DNA from: Pectobacterium carotovorum | Lineage (GTDB): Bacteria > Pseudomonadota > Gammaproteobacteria > Enterobacterales > Enterobacteriaceae | DNA length: 64,000 bases | Assembly: GCF_033898505.1 (NCBI RefSeq) | Contig: NZ_JAXAFK010000003.1 | Coordinates: 62,001-126,000 of the forward strand | Direction of reading: 5' to 3' | In this document: positions 1 through 9,912 of the stretch, in pieces | Numbering within the stretch: the stretch's first letter is position 1 | Layout of the letters: every line of letters begins with the position of its first letter | Translations under genes and position numbers: made by a program | Notes under the pieces: generated by a model | The model's input: the letters and a program-made list of their open reading frames with translations, nothing else | Told to the model about the DNA's origin: nothing | Database searches by the model: none

Positions 1-143
1 GTGCCTTCCCCACCATCTGCAACAGGTAATTTGACATAGCAGGCATCGGGAAATATTTCACGAAATCCCTTTTCAATCTGCGTAGCAACATCTTGTGCAG
101 ACAGGCTTTCTTTATAAGAATCCGGTGCGATCACTATTTTCAT
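1..143 (-). CDS. garK: Glycerate kinase, N-terminal part (cut by window edge)
   Basis: The first 47 codons of a minus-strand gene run off the left edge. The reading begins [16 protein letters not shown] and continues to VADGGEGT, the N-terminal signature of the GarK/GlxK family of glycerate kinases, which phosphorylate D-glycerate made by GarR. It is the last gene of the gud/gar series, separated from garR by 302 bases that hold an ERIC element. No strong ribosome binding site precedes the ATG. The family and position are clear; the rest of the gene is outside the window. Confidence 0.88.
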   Translation of the reverse strand, partial: MKIVIAPDSYKESLSAQDVATQIEKGFREIFPDACYVKLPVADGGEG

Positions 144-207
144 AAACGATCCGATTTCATCAACGTTCCGATTGCATCAATAATCCGCGCGCTCATGAAA
201 CGGCGCT

Positions 208-334
<127 letters not shown>

Positions 335-403
335 TACCTGCCAACGTTCAGGGCAGAAGATCCTGAAACCCAGGAGGTAGATCAGAGTGATTATCTGCCA
401 GTC

Positions 404-424
404 GGCTGGCATCCTGTGCCAGCC
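404..424 (-). terminator. Hairpin downstream of garR
   Basis: Perfect 7-bp inverted repeat GGCTGGC/GCCAGCC with a 7-base loop. A competing hairpin GCCAG-TCGG-CTGGC at 397-410 shares its left arm. There is no U-run, so it is more likely an mRNA end-stabiliser or weak terminator between garR and garK than a strong stop. Confidence 0.35.
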
Positions 425-445
425 TCGTGACTATCGCTTCACGGC

Positions 446-1330
446 TTATCGCGTAACTTCAACTTTGGCCAGCTTCTCGTAGTAACACGCCAGCGCACTG
501 TGGTCAGCCGATCCCAGATCGTCCGCTTTCAGCGCCTGCATCATTTCCATCACCGCCGCCGTTAACGGCAACTGGGCACCAACGCCGTGTGAAGTATCCA
601 GCGCATTCGCCAAATCTTTGATATGCAGATCGATGCGGAAACCCGGCTTAAAGTTACGATCCATCACCATCGGCGCTTTCGCATCCAGCACGGTGCTGCC
701 CGCCAACCCGCCACGGATTGCCTGATAAACCAGATCTGGGTTAACCCCAGCTTTCGTTGCCAGCACCAGCGCTTCAGACATGGCGGCAATGTTCAGCGCC
801 ACAATCACCTGGTTCGCCAGTTTGGTCACGTTGCCCGCGCCGATATCACCGGTATGTACAACGGAACCCGCCATGGATTTCAGAACCTCAAAGCAGCGGT
901 CAAATTGCGCTTTATCGCCGCCCACCATCACGGACAGCGTGCCGTCGATCGCTTTAGGCTCACCGCCGCTGACGGGCGCATCCAGCATGGCGATCTCTTT
1001 CGCCGCCAGCGCGGTAGCAATTTCACGGCTAGCCAGCGGCGCGATTGAACTCATATCCACCACAATGCTTCCGGCACGCGCGCCGTCGATGACGCCGTTT
1101 TCACCCAGCACCACCTCTTTAACGTGCGGAGAGTTAGGCAGCATGGTGATGATAACGTCGCACTGCTCCGCAACTTGTTTCGGCGTACCCGCCGCCGTAG
1201 CGCCTGCCGCAACGACTTCCGCGACCGCGTCCAGATTTCTGTCCATCACGACTAATGAGTAACCTGCTTTCAGCAGATTTTTACTCATCGGTTTTCCCAT
1301 GATGCCCAGTCCAATAAAACCAATTTTCAT
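446..1330 (-). CDS. garR: Tartronate semialdehyde reductase (2-hydroxy-3-oxopropionate reductase)
   Basis: NADH-dependent reduction of tartronate semialdehyde to D-glycerate, a cytoplasmic step of glucarate/galactarate degradation. From ATG 1330 the protein has 294 residues, the E. coli GarR length. It shows the Rossmann motif GLGIMG (7-12), the substrate motif DAPVSGG (117-123) and catalytic Lys170 in NVTKLANQ. A longer reading starting at 1363 exists, but the extra 11 residues have no family match. It is flanked by garL upstream and garK downstream, as in E. coli garLRK. Assignment is firm; a related 3-hydroxyisobutyrate dehydrogenase is unlikely given the context. Confidence 0.95.
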   Translation of the reverse strand: MKIGFIGLGIMGKPMSKNLLKAGYSLVVMDRNLDAVAEVVAAGATAAGTPKQVAEQCDVIITMLPNSPHVKEVVLGENGVIDGARAGSIVVDMSSIAPLASREIATALAAKEIAMLDAPVSGGEPKAIDGTLSVMVGGDKAQFDRCFEVLKSMAGSVVHTGDIGAGNVTKLANQVIVALNIAAMSEALVLATKAGVNPDLVYQAIRGGLAGSTVLDAKAPMVMDRNFKPGFRIDLHIKDLANALDTSHGVGAQLPLTAAVMEMMQALKADDLGSADHSALACYYEKLAKVEVTR

Positions 1331-1419
1331 CGCCCTAACCTCATTGTCTGATGTAGATATCACTTCAATTCACGATGAACCCGCCTCATGGCGGATCCGA
1401 TTCGCACGGAATGACTGAA

Positions 1420-2190
1420 TTACTTCTTGTACTTGTCACTTAGCGCCTGTGTTGCGCTGCGGAACACGCCCAGATCGCTACCGACCGCGACAAAACTTGC
1501 GCCCCATTCCAGATAGCGGCGTGCATCGGCTTCAACCGGTGCCAGAATGCCGCAGGGTTTGTTATGCGCGGCCGCACGATCGAAGATATGGCGGATCGCT
1601 TTCTGCACGTCAGGATGGTTAGGCTGACCGAGATAGCCCAGCGCCGCAGACAGGTCGCTCGGGCCGACAAACACGCCGTCTACGCCGTCTACCGCGATAA
1701 TCGCATCCAGATTGTCGAGGCCGTCCTGACTTTCGATTTGCACCACAACGGTAATGCTGTCGTTAATCTTGGCGAAATAGTCCGGCTCGGTGCCGTAGCA
1801 GTTGCTACGGTGCGCCACGGAAACGCCGCGGATACCCGCAGGCGGATAACGCGTTGACGCAACCGCACGCGCAGCTTCTTCCGCCGTTTCCACGAAGGGA
1901 ATCAGGAAGTTATTGAATCCAATATCCAACAGCCGCTTGATGATAATTGGCTCATTGCACGGCGGACGAACGACAGGCGCGCTGTGGCTGCCTTTCAGCG
2001 CCATCAACTGAGGAATAAACGTCACGATATCGTTAGGCGCATGTTCGCCATCCAGCACCAGCCAGTCGAATCCCGCCAGTCCCAGCACTTCAGTGGAAAT
2101 CGGGTTGCCCAACGCACACCAGCAGCCAATCAACGTTTTGCCCTGCTGCAAATCTTGGCGAAAACGGTTAGGTAACAGCGGAGTCTTCAT
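1420..2190 (-). CDS. garL: 5-keto-4-deoxy-D-glucarate aldolase
   Basis: Class II aldolase of the HpcH/HpaI family that cleaves 5-keto-4-deoxy-D-glucarate to pyruvate and tartronate semialdehyde. The 256 residues equal E. coli GarL in length, and the family's key positions are visible: His50 (in DGEHAP), Arg75 (VVRPP), metal ligands Glu153 (QIESQDG) and Asp179 (GPSDLS). The ATG at 2190 follows a GAGG ribosome binding site. It sits 69 bases after gudD and 89 bases before garR, so it probably belongs to the same transcript. Confidence 0.95.
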   Translation of the reverse strand: MKTPLLPNRFRQDLQQGKTLIGCWCALGNPISTEVLGLAGFDWLVLDGEHAPNDIVTFIPQLMALKGSHSAPVVRPPCNEPIIIKRLLDIGFNNFLIPFVETAEEAARAVASTRYPPAGIRGVSVAHRSNCYGTEPDYFAKINDSITVVVQIESQDGLDNLDAIIAVDGVDGVFVGPSDLSAALGYLGQPNHPDVQKAIRHIFDRAAAHNKPCGILAPVEADARRYLEWGASFVAVGSDLGVFRSATQALSDKYKK

Positions 2191-2259
2191 TTTTTATCCT
2201 CGGTCATTCCAGCGCCGCTTACCTGAAACGGCGCGCTCAAAAAACGGAAAATCAGAACG

Positions 2260-3600
2260 TTAGCGAACCAGACACGGACGTTTATTATCAAACGTCCACT
2301 CAGGAATAAGGTACTGCATTCCCATGGCGTCGTTACGTGCGCCTAATCCCATGTTTTTATACAGTTCGTGTGCTTTCATCACCTGATCCATATCCAGTTC
2401 GATGCCCAGACCCGGTTTCTTCGGCACTTCCACCATACCGCCAACAATCTGCAACGGTTCTTTCGTCAGGCGCTGATTGCCTTCCTGCCAGATCCAGTGC
2501 GTATCAATCGCCGTAATCTTGCCCGGTGCCGCTGCCGCGACCTGGGTAAACATGGCCAGTGAAATATCAAAGTGGTTATTGGAGTGAGAACCCCAGGTTA
2601 AGCCCCATTCGTGGCACATCTGCGCCACACGTACGGAACCTTGCATCGTCCAGAAGTGCGGATCGGCCAGCGGGATATCGACCGATTGCAGCGAAATGGT
2701 GTGGCCCATTTGTCGCCAGTCGGTGGCAATCATGTTGGTTGCCGTCGGCAGCCCCGTCGCACGACGGAACTCCGCCATCACTTCACGGCCGGAGAAACCT
2801 TGTTCCGCACCGCATGGATCTTCCGCATACGCCAGCACGCCGCGCAGCTGTTTGCCCAGACCGATGGCTTCATCCAGCGACCAGGCACCGTTTGGATCCA
2901 GCGTGATACGCGCCTGCGGGAAGCGCTTCGCCAGCGCGGTAACCGCTTCGGCTTCTTCGCTGCCGGCCAGTACGCCGCCCTTCAGTTTAAAATCATTGAA
3001 ACCGTATTTTTCATACGCCGCCTCAGCCAGACGCACGATGGTTTCTGGCGTCAGCGCCTCTTCGTGACGCAGGCGATACCAGTCGCATTTCTCGTTAGCC
3101 TGACTCTGGTAAGGCAAGTCGGTTTTATTGCGATCGCCGATGTAGAACAGATAACCCAGCATCTCGACGGCATCACGCTGTTGGCCGTCGCCCAGCAGTG
3201 AGGCCACGCTGACATTAAGGAACTGCCCCAGCAGATCAAGCATCGCGGCTTCTATCCCCGTGACGACATGGATAGTGGTGCGCAGATCGAACGTCTGCAA
3301 GCCGCGACCGGAGGAATCACGGTCGGCGAACTGTTCACGCACCGCCGTCATCACGTTTTTGTACTCACCCAGCGTTTTGCCCACCACCAGCGCGGCTGCG
3401 TCTTCCAGCGTCTGACGGATTTTCTCACCGCCGGGAATTTCACCGACACCGGTATTCCCAGCGTTATCTTTCAGAATCACAATGTTGCGAGTGAAATAAG
3501 GTGCATGTGCACCGCTCAGGTTGAGCAGCATACTGTCGTGACCTGCAACCGGAATAACCTGCATGTGGGTAATAACCGGCGTTGAATTTTGCAATGTCAT
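2260..3600 (-). CDS. gudD: Glucarate dehydratase
   Basis: Enolase-superfamily enzyme that dehydrates D-glucarate (and L-idarate) to 5-keto-4-deoxyglucarate. All 446 residues align with E. coli GudD. Catalytic Lys207 (in FKLKGG), metal ligands Asp235, Glu266 and Asn289, and the His339/Asn341/Asp366 group are all in register. An AGGA ribosome binding site precedes ATG 3600. It lies 35 bases downstream of gudX and is about 70% identical to it by eye, so the two form a duplicated pair. Confidence 0.96.
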   Translation of the reverse strand: MTLQNSTPVITHMQVIPVAGHDSMLLNLSGAHAPYFTRNIVILKDNAGNTGVGEIPGGEKIRQTLEDAAALVVGKTLGEYKNVMTAVREQFADRDSSGRGLQTFDLRTTIHVVTGIEAAMLDLLGQFLNVSVASLLGDGQQRDAVEMLGYLFYIGDRNKTDLPYQSQANEKCDWYRLRHEEALTPETIVRLAEAAYEKYGFNDFKLKGGVLAGSEEAEAVTALAKRFPQARITLDPNGAWSLDEAIGLGKQLRGVLAYAEDPCGAEQGFSGREVMAEFRRATGLPTATNMIATDWRQMGHTISLQSVDIPLADPHFWTMQGSVRVAQMCHEWGLTWGSHSNNHFDISLAMFTQVAAAAPGKITAIDTHWIWQEGNQRLTKEPLQIVGGMVEVPKKPGLGIELDMDQVMKAHELYKNMGLGARNDAMGMQYLIPEWTFDNKRPCLVR

Positions 3601-3635
3601 TTTCTTATCCTTTCTCTCTCATTTTTTATGTAGGG

Positions 3636-4973
3636 TTAGCGGCCAAAAACCGGGCGTTTGCGGTCAAACTTCCAACCAGGAATCAGGTACTGCATGGCGA
3701 CGGCATCATTACGTGCCCCGCTCGGTAATTTTTTGTACAGTTCGTGGGCTTTCATCACCTGTGCCATATCCAGCTCAATCCCCAAGCCCGGGCGATCCGG
3801 CACCTTAATTTTGCCGTTGACGATTTGCAGCGGCTCTTTGGTCAGGTGCTGCCCTTCCTGCCAGATCCAGTGCGTATCAATCGCCGTCGGGTTACCCGGT
3901 GCCGCCGCGCCCACGTGCGTGAACATCGCCAGCGAAATATCAAAGTGATTATTGGAATGGCAACCCCATGTCAGGCCCCACTCATCACACAGTTGGGCGA
4001 CGCGCACTGCACCGTGCATCGTCCAGAAATGCGGATCGGCCAGTGGAATATCGACTGCCTGCAACATCACGGCATGGTTCATTTCACGCCAGTTGGTAGC
4101 AATCATATTGGTCGCGACCGGCAGCCCGGTGGCGCGACGGAATTCCGCCATCACTTCACGACCAGAAAAACCTTGTTCGGCACCGCACGGATCTTCCGCA
4201 TAGGTCAGAATGCCTTTCATGTCTTTGCATAAACCAATCGCTTCATCCAGCAGCCAGGCTCCGTTTGGATCGACGGTAATGCGGGCATCCGGGAAACGTT
4301 TCTTCAGCGCCTTCACGGCATCGATTTCCTGCTCACCGGGCAACACGCCGCCTTTGAGCTTGAAATCTTTAAATCCATAGCGGTCAGTGGTGGCTTCAGC
4401 CAAACGCACAATCGCCTCACTGTCCATCGCCTGCTGGTGACGCAGGTGATACCACTCGTGCTTACCTTTTTCACCGCATAAGTAAGGCAGGTCCGTCTTT
4501 GTGCGGTCACCGATATAGAACAGGTAACCGAGCACGGTGACTTCATCACGCTGCTTCCCTGGCCCCAGCAGCTCGGCAACGGGGACACCCATAAATTGCC
4601 CCAGCAGATCGAGCAGCGCAGCTTCGAGCGCCGCGACCGCATTCACGCGCAGTTCAAACGTCCAGGCGCCTTTGCCGAAGGAATCAAAATCAGAAGATTG
4701 GTTGCCGACATGAATGTCATGAACCAGACGGTTCATGCGGGCGATTTGTTCGCCTTTCACGCGAGGAATGGCCTCAACCAGCGTGTTGTAAATAACTTCA
4801 CCGCCGGGGGCTTCGCCGACACCGGTATGCCCGGCGCTGTCGGTTAAAATGACGAGGTTACGCGTAAAGTAAGCACCATGTGCGCCGCCGATGTTCAGCA
4901 ACATGCTGTCATAGCCCGCGACGGGGATGACTTTCATGTCGGTAATTACAGGGGTCGCTGAAAAGTTTGTCAT
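3636..4973 (-). CDS. gudX: Glucarate dehydratase-related protein
   Basis: Enolase-superfamily paralogue of GudD, 445 residues. Like GudD it shows Lys205/Lys207, Asp235, Glu266, Asn289, His339, Asn341 and Asp366, so no catalytic residue is visibly lost. E. coli GudX is described as a glucarate dehydratase-related protein with low activity; this copy looks catalytically competent, which is inference. It has a GGGAG site before ATG 4973. Its 615-base upstream region holds blocks shared with the gudP promoter region, suggesting transcription independent of gudP. Confidence 0.93.
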   Translation of the reverse strand: MTNFSATPVITDMKVIPVAGYDSMLLNIGGAHGAYFTRNLVILTDSAGHTGVGEAPGGEVIYNTLVEAIPRVKGEQIARMNRLVHDIHVGNQSSDFDSFGKGAWTFELRVNAVAALEAALLDLLGQFMGVPVAELLGPGKQRDEVTVLGYLFYIGDRTKTDLPYLCGEKGKHEWYHLRHQQAMDSEAIVRLAEATTDRYGFKDFKLKGGVLPGEQEIDAVKALKKRFPDARITVDPNGAWLLDEAIGLCKDMKGILTYAEDPCGAEQGFSGREVMAEFRRATGLPVATNMIATNWREMNHAVMLQAVDIPLADPHFWTMHGAVRVAQLCDEWGLTWGCHSNNHFDISLAMFTHVGAAAPGNPTAIDTHWIWQEGQHLTKEPLQIVNGKIKVPDRPGLGIELDMAQVMKAHELYKKLPSGARNDAVAMQYLIPGWKFDRKRPVFGR

Positions 4974-5179
4974 TACAGGCTCCCGTCACGAATGGCGCGC
5001 ACAGGGTTTACGCTTAGGTTTCCGATGTTTGCCAAAACGCAGGAGCACGTTGAGGATGAGGAAAATAATTCAGTCATACAGAAATAAAAAACAGATGGTG
5101 CACCAGTAGATGATTTCATGTTGTTTTCCTACTTTATTAGCGCGACCTTGTTTTTACTCTGATTTGAAATGGTAATGCT

Positions 5180-5396
5180 TGTAGGGTTATCAGAATAAAA
5201 ACAGGTTATAACTGTCCCGATACCGAAATAAACCAGTCAGGAAGGCAATGTTATAATCCGCACCGCCTTACCAACCTCAGGAAAAAGTATAAGTTTTCTT
5301 ATTTCACAACTCATTGGGCAATAGCACAGCATTCCCTGTCGAAATGCAGATTAAATATGTCATTATCACAGGCCAATGGGAGGTGTTTCACGAAAA
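5180..5396 (-). promoter_or_regulatory. gudX upstream control region, homologous to that of gudP
   Basis: Three blocks recur upstream of gudP: TGTAGGGTTATCAGAAT (5180-5196), AGCACAGCATT (5323-5333) and GAGGTGTTTCACGAAAA (5380-5396). The last contains TGGGA-N6-TCACG at 5377-5392, matching 8 of 10 bases of the CRP consensus. The outer two blocks are 57 bases apart here and upstream of gudP. They are candidate CRP and CdaR (diacid regulator) sites; the assignment to these regulators is inference. Confidence 0.5.
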
Positions 5397-5511
5397 CCGG
5401 GGAAAGCGAATTTCCGCCTTATAAACCCCGAAATACGTCCCCTTGGCGCTCGATGTCGAAGAGATAAAACCCAGCTTTCCATGAGGTAAATAAACGGCAA
5501 GCCTAATAACG

Positions 5512-5546
5512 AAACGCTGCGCCATCAGTACGATGCCGCAGCGTTT
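5512..5546 (-). terminator. Hairpin between gudP and gudX
   Basis: Perfect 10-bp stem AAACGCTGCG/CGCAGCGTTT with a 15-base loop, 43 bases after the gudP stop. On the minus strand it is followed by CGTTATT, a weak U-tract. It probably ends or attenuates the gudP transcript, consistent with a separate gudX promoter further downstream. The rest of 4974-5588 holds no gene. Confidence 0.55.
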
Positions 5547-5588
5547 GTGTCATTGCCTATATGCAAATTAATACGGTAACGAATGGCC

Positions 5589-6941
5589 TTACTTCTTAAC
5601 GAATGGCTTCAATTCGATACGTTTAATATCCTGTACGATAAACAGGTAGCTGACGATGGCAACCAGCGCATGAATCCCGACATACACAAGACCGCCATTG
5701 AAAGAGCCGGTCATGCCGATGATGTAGCCAATCGCAATTGGCGTCACGATACCAGACGCGTTACCGAACATGTTGAACAGCCCGCCACTTAATCCACTGA
5801 TTTCTTTCGGTGCGGTATCAGCCATAACCGCCCAGCCCAGCGCGCCAATGCCTTTGCCGAAGAAGGCCGCAGACATCACCGCAATAACGACCCATTCGGT
5901 TTCTACATAGTTACAAATCACCATCGACATGGAGAGCAACATACCGAGGACGATAGGCGTTTTACGAGCAAAAGTCAGGGAGTTGGTCCGGCGCATCAGG
6001 TAATCGGAAATGATGCCACCCAGAACGCCGCCAACAAAACCACAGATAGCAGGAACCGAGGCGACAAATCCCGCTTTAAGGATCGACATACCGCGAGCCT
6101 GAACCAGATAGAGCGGGAACCAGGTGATGAAGAAGTAGGTCAGTGCGTTAATACAGTATTGACCGATGTAAACGCCAAGCATCATACGGGACTGCATTAA
6201 TTGCTTGATCTGATGCCATTTTTCACCCTTCTCGGTCGCTTTCTTCGACCCCTTGGCATCCATGTTAATCAGTGCGCCACCGGCCTCGATGTAATCCAAT
6301 TCAGCCTGATTCACACCAGGATGATCTTTCGGATCATGGATCACTTTCAGCCAGACAAAGCTGAGGATGATACCCAATCCCCCCATGAACCAGAACACAT
6401 GCGCCCAACCCACCGCATGTACCAACCAGCCCATGATAGGAGCGAAGATCACGGTCGCAAAGTACTGTGCCGAGTTAAATATCGCCACCGCCGTTCCACG
6501 TTCTTGTGCGGGGAACCAGGCAGCGACAATGCGGCTATTTCCCGGGAAGGAAGGCGATTCACACAAACCGACCATAAAGCGCAAAAGGAACAGAGAAATG
6601 ACGATGCCAGCACCGCTGAAGATATCGACAAAGCCTTGTAATAAGGTAAAAACCGACCAGGTGAAGATACTGTAGAAGTAAACTTTCTTTGAGCCGAAGC
6701 GATCGAGCAGCCAGCCTCCGGGGATTTGCCCAATCACATACGCCCAGGAGAACGCTGAAAAGATATAACCCATCCCTACCGCATCCAACCCAATCTCTTT
6801 GGACATAGCAGAGCCAGCGATGGACAATGTGGCACGGTCGCCATAGTTAAATGACGTGACGATAAACAACATCACGACAATCCAGTAGCGGGCGTTTGTT
6901 CTCTTTTGTATCGCGCCAGCTGCTGAGCTTACTGTATTCAT
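5589..6941 (-). CDS. gudP: D-glucarate/galactarate MFS transporter
   Basis: Inner-membrane major-facilitator permease of the anion:cation symporter family that brings glucarate/galactarate into the cell. From ATG 6941 it has 450 residues, the same as E. coli GudP, and begins MNTVSSAAG before the conserved KRTNARYWIVVM. The motif DRFGSKKVY lies between helices 2 and 3, and about 12 hydrophobic segments are visible. AGGAG six bases before ATG 6941 decides the start over an in-frame ATG at 6974. It is the only permease in the locus (no garP), so it probably serves both diacids. Confidence 0.95.
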   Translation of the reverse strand: MNTVSSAAGAIQKRTNARYWIVVMLFIVTSFNYGDRATLSIAGSAMSKEIGLDAVGMGYIFSAFSWAYVIGQIPGGWLLDRFGSKKVYFYSIFTWSVFTLLQGFVDIFSGAGIVISLFLLRFMVGLCESPSFPGNSRIVAAWFPAQERGTAVAIFNSAQYFATVIFAPIMGWLVHAVGWAHVFWFMGGLGIILSFVWLKVIHDPKDHPGVNQAELDYIEAGGALINMDAKGSKKATEKGEKWHQIKQLMQSRMMLGVYIGQYCINALTYFFITWFPLYLVQARGMSILKAGFVASVPAICGFVGGVLGGIISDYLMRRTNSLTFARKTPIVLGMLLSMSMVICNYVETEWVVIAVMSAAFFGKGIGALGWAVMADTAPKEISGLSGGLFNMFGNASGIVTPIAIGYIIGMTGSFNGGLVYVGIHALVAIVSYLFIVQDIKRIELKPFVKK

Positions 6942-6996
6942 GATGAACTCCTGCTTCAATCGCGGTTCGCTCATTCATTCCGAATAACAGATAACG

Positions 6997-7427
6997 TGTA
7001 GGGTTATCAGAATGAAGATCAGTGGATATCCCCGTCATACTTCAAGTTACATGTGTGTTGGCTGCGTTACTCGGTCCACTTACGTGGACCTCGCCCCGCT
7101 GGGGCCGCTGCAAGCAGCGTTCAAATCTGCCTCTGGCAGATTTGTCAGTCACCCGATGAACTTACCTAAGTAAGTTCATCGGGATTCCTTCTCTTGCCGC
7201 CTACCTGAAACTCGAATTATTTAGGGTATAGTTAAATTCCCATTTTTATTTTTCTTGCGAATAGCCAGGCTATATAGCTTCAGAGTAATTAGCTGACATC
7301 TTCAACTCGCCGGATCATTATAATTTTTACCTACTGCCCGCTCACTAGATAAAAGCACAACATTAAAAATGTCCTTTTGAATATGTTGGTGCACTTGCCC
7401 TATATAGTGCGAGGTGTTTCACGAAAA
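6997..7427. promoter_or_regulatory. gudP/garD divergent control region
   Basis: Contains the blocks also found upstream of gudX: TGTAGGGTTATCAGAAT (6997-7013), AGCACAACATT (7354-7364) and GAGGTGTTTCACGAAAA (7411-7427), the last two again 57 bases apart. TGCGA-N6-TCACG at 7408-7423 is a candidate CRP site (8 of 10 consensus bases). An ERIC with an insert (7027-7230) splits this copy. The whole intergenic space is 743 bases and holds no gene. Confidence 0.5.
7027..7230 (-). repeat. ERIC element with internal insert (204 bp)
   Basis: Begins TATCCCCGTCATACTTCAAG and ends CTCGAATTATTTAGGGTATA like the 127-bp copies, but is about 77 bases longer. The extra DNA (about 7068-7148) sits in the left arm and consists of four back-to-back perfect hairpins: GGTCCAC/GTGGACC (7073-7090), GCCCC/GGGGC (7093-7105), CGCTGC/GCAGCG (7106-7119) and CAAATCTGCC/GGCAGATTTG (7122-7144). 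Its place between the gudP start and the distal regulatory blocks could affect gudP control. Confidence 0.88.
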
Positions 7428-7630
7428 ATGCCGCTATTCTCTTTTTACATTCGTACACATTATTTTCATTTCCCCCTTAAAAAACGCACGCAGGAAGAAT
7501 GTGATCAAACTCACCAAAAACTGGGGCTTCGCCTGATAAATCATAAACAAAAAGACCGGGCTTAGGTCAATTGCATAATGTACGAGAAGAGAACCTCACG
7601 TATACTCGTTAGCGAGCAATGAAGTAATAG

Positions 7631-7649
7631 CGTGGTAATCGTTACCACG
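7631..7649. promoter_or_regulatory. Palindrome in garD leader, possible operator
   Basis: Perfect 8-bp inverted repeat CGTGGTAA-TCG-TTACCACG ending 36 bases before the garD ATG. It could bind a dimeric repressor or form a small RNA hairpin. No regulator gene for it is present in the window. Confidence 0.4.
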
Positions 7650-7684
7650 GCGTTTCTGATAAACCAATAATAAAGGCTTGCATC

Positions 7685-9259
7685 ATGTCAGATAAATCAG
7701 AAAGTAATGCTGCACAAGAGCAGCCACTTTATATTAAGGTCCACGATTCTGATAATGTTGCCATTGTTGTTAATAATAATGGCTTACGTGCCGGAACCCG
7801 TTTTAATGATAATCTGGAATTAATTGAGCATGTTCCGCAGGGCCACAAAGTTGCCCTTGTTGATATCGCCAAATCAGGCGCAATTATCCGCTATGGTGAA
7901 ATTATCGGGTATGCGCTACGCGATATTCCTAAAGGAAGCTGGATTGATGAATCCCTCGTCGAGTTGCCTCAGGCTCCCGCGCTAGAAACCCTGCCGCTGG
8001 CGACTAAAGTCCCGCCCTCCCTGCCTTCACTGGAAGGCTACACTTTTGAAGGTTACCGCAATGCCGATGGCAGCGTAGGCACGAAAAATCTGTTGGGCAT
8101 TAGTACCAGCGTGCACTGCGTCGCGGGCGTGGTGGACTACGTCGTTAAAATTATCGAGCGGGATTTATTACCGAAATATCCCAATGTGGATGGCGTGGTC
8201 GCACTTAACCATCTCTACGGCTGCGGCGTGGCAATCAATGCACCTGCTGCGGTCGTTCCTATCCGCACCATTCACAACCTGGCGCTGAACCCGAATTTTG
8301 GCGGCGAGATACTGGTGGTGGGCCTGGGCTGTGAAAAATTACAGCCGGAACGCCTGCTGGAAGGGACGCCAGACGTACAGGCCATCTCCCTTGATGACAG
8401 TAGTATTGTCCGCTTGCAGGATGAACACCACGTTGGTTTCCGCTCGATGGTGGATGACATTCTGACAATGGCAGACAGGCACCTGCAACGACTGAACAAA
8501 CGCCAGCGTGAAACCTGTCCGGCCTCAGAATTGGTTGTCGGCATGCAGTGCGGCGGCAGCGATGCTTTCTCTGGCGTCACCGCTAACCCAGCCGTCGGTT
8601 TTGCATCCGACCTGCTGGTACGCTGCGGCGCAACCGTCATGTTCTCCGAAGTAACTGAAGTGCGCGACGCCATTCATCTGTTAACGCCGCGCGCCATCAA
8701 TGAAGAAGTCGGTAAACGTCTGCTGGAAGAAATGGCCTGGTACGACAATTACCTCGACAGCGGCCAGACCGATCGTAGCGCCAACCCCTCACCAGGCAAC
8801 AAAAAGGGAGGTCTGGCGAATGTGGTGGAAAAAGCGCTCGGCTCCATTGCCAAATCCGGCACCAGCGCCATTGTCGAAGTCTTGTCCCCCGGTCAGCGCC
8901 CAACCAAGCGTGGGCTAATTTACGCCGCAACGCCAGCCAGTGACTTCGTGTGTGGCACCCAGCAGCTTGCTTCCGGTATTACCGTGCAGGTCTTCACCAC
9001 GGGGCGCGGCACGCCCTATGGCCTGCTCGCGGTACCCGTCATCAAAATGGCAACCCGTACTGCATTGGCAAACCGCTGGCACGATCTGATGGATATTGAT
9101 GCCGGTACGATTGCTACCGGAGAAGCCACGATCGAAGACGTGGGCTGGCAGCTTTTCCACTTCATTTTGGATATCGCCAGCGGCAAGAAAAAAACTTGGT
9201 CCGATCAATGGGGGCTTCATAACGCCTTGGCCGTCTTCAATCCGGCACCGGTAACCTGA
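7685..9259 (+). CDS. garD: Galactarate dehydratase
   Basis: Converts galactarate (mucate) to 5-keto-4-deoxyglucarate, feeding the same aldolase as GudD. The 524 residues match E. coli GarD (523) over their length: an N-terminal SAF-type domain (about 10-95, starting at [12 protein letters not shown]) and the UxaA/altronase-type catalytic body with [13 protein letters not shown] and [11 protein letters not shown]. It is transcribed divergently from gudP, so both diacid branches are in one locus, unlike E. coli where garD stands apart from the gud operon. AAAGG eight bases before the ATG supports the start. Confidence 0.96.
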   Translation: MSDKSESNAAQEQPLYIKVHDSDNVAIVVNNNGLRAGTRFNDNLELIEHVPQGHKVALVDIAKSGAIIRYGEIIGYALRDIPKGSWIDESLVELPQAPALETLPLATKVPPSLPSLEGYTFEGYRNADGSVGTKNLLGISTSVHCVAGVVDYVVKIIERDLLPKYPNVDGVVALNHLYGCGVAINAPAAVVPIRTIHNLALNPNFGGEILVVGLGCEKLQPERLLEGTPDVQAISLDDSSIVRLQDEHHVGFRSMVDDILTMADRHLQRLNKRQRETCPASELVVGMQCGGSDAFSGVTANPAVGFASDLLVRCGATVMFSEVTEVRDAIHLLTPRAINEEVGKRLLEEMAWYDNYLDSGQTDRSANPSPGNKKGGLANVVEKALGSIAKSGTSAIVEVLSPGQRPTKRGLIYAATPASDFVCGTQQLASGITVQVFTTGRGTPYGLLAVPVIKMATRTALANRWHDLMDIDAGTIATGEATIEDVGWQLFHFILDIASGKKKTWSDQWGLHNALAVFNPAPVT

Positions 9260-9269
9260 TTATCGTTCT

Positions 9270-9300
9270 CCGCAGGCCAGAGCCATTATCCGGCCTGCGG
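9270..9300 (+). terminator. Terminator-like hairpin after garD
   Basis: Perfect 9-bp stem CCGCAGGCC/GGCCTGCGG, 11 bases after the garD stop, followed by ATCGCGTTATTTGA. The U-tract is weak. Confidence 0.6.
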
Positions 9301-9669
9301 ATCGCGTTATTTGATCTACAATAAATTCAGCGCTAATAAAAATGCTAATTAAAAGAACAAACAGCAGGCAAGCAACATTTACTTTCATTCACGCAAAGAA
9401 AAAATAAAAAAAACTTAACAAATAATTCGTCTTAGCTTCAATTTCATTGATTCAAAAATACCCTTTAAGAATAATCCCTATTTACTCCCCACCTATTCTT
9501 AATCATTTTTTTACCAATTATTTATTGCCAATAAAATGAATCAATTGACAGGTAATCGTCCCCATCATAAATTTACGCGTGCTGAAAAAGCGTGCTAACA
9601 CTGATGAAATATTTGTTACAAAAATACAGTCACAAAAACTCCATCACGCACAATATAGGGTCAATAGCC

Positions 9670-9715
9670 CGCTCATAAATAATGCCTGGCATTATTTTAT
9701 ATAAATGAGTGAGCG
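9670..9715. promoter_or_regulatory. Large palindrome upstream of aer
   Basis: The centre is a perfect 21-base odd palindrome, arms AAATAATGCC and GGCATTATTT around one T (9677-9697). Outside it CGCTCA (9670-9675) pairs with TGAGCG (9710-9715). It lies about 200 bases before aer in a 653-base AT-rich gap (9260-9912) with no gene. It could be an operator or a folded leader. No clear FliA promoter was found for aer. Confidence 0.4.
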
Positions 9716-9912
9716 CCCAAAAAATTTCAGTATACCCATTTGAATAACTTGAATATTTACACAGCAATATGCCTGACAGATTTCACGGGATGTACCACGC
9801 GGCAGCGACACAGCGTTTTAGCTTCTGTAATAATCAGAACGACTGAAACGAGGAAAGCGGCCAGTATGGCTGAACCTGGGAACTGAGCGGGATACGTACG
9901 CCGGGGTTTCTA

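Noticed and set aside
1331..1363. Upstream start for GarR
   Set aside because: The Rossmann fold begins at MKIGFIG; the 11 extra residues do not match any family member.
9727..9752. Sequence TATACCCATTTGAATAACTT resembling an ERIC end
   Set aside because: After TATACCC it does not follow the ERIC consensus, and no core or second arm follows.
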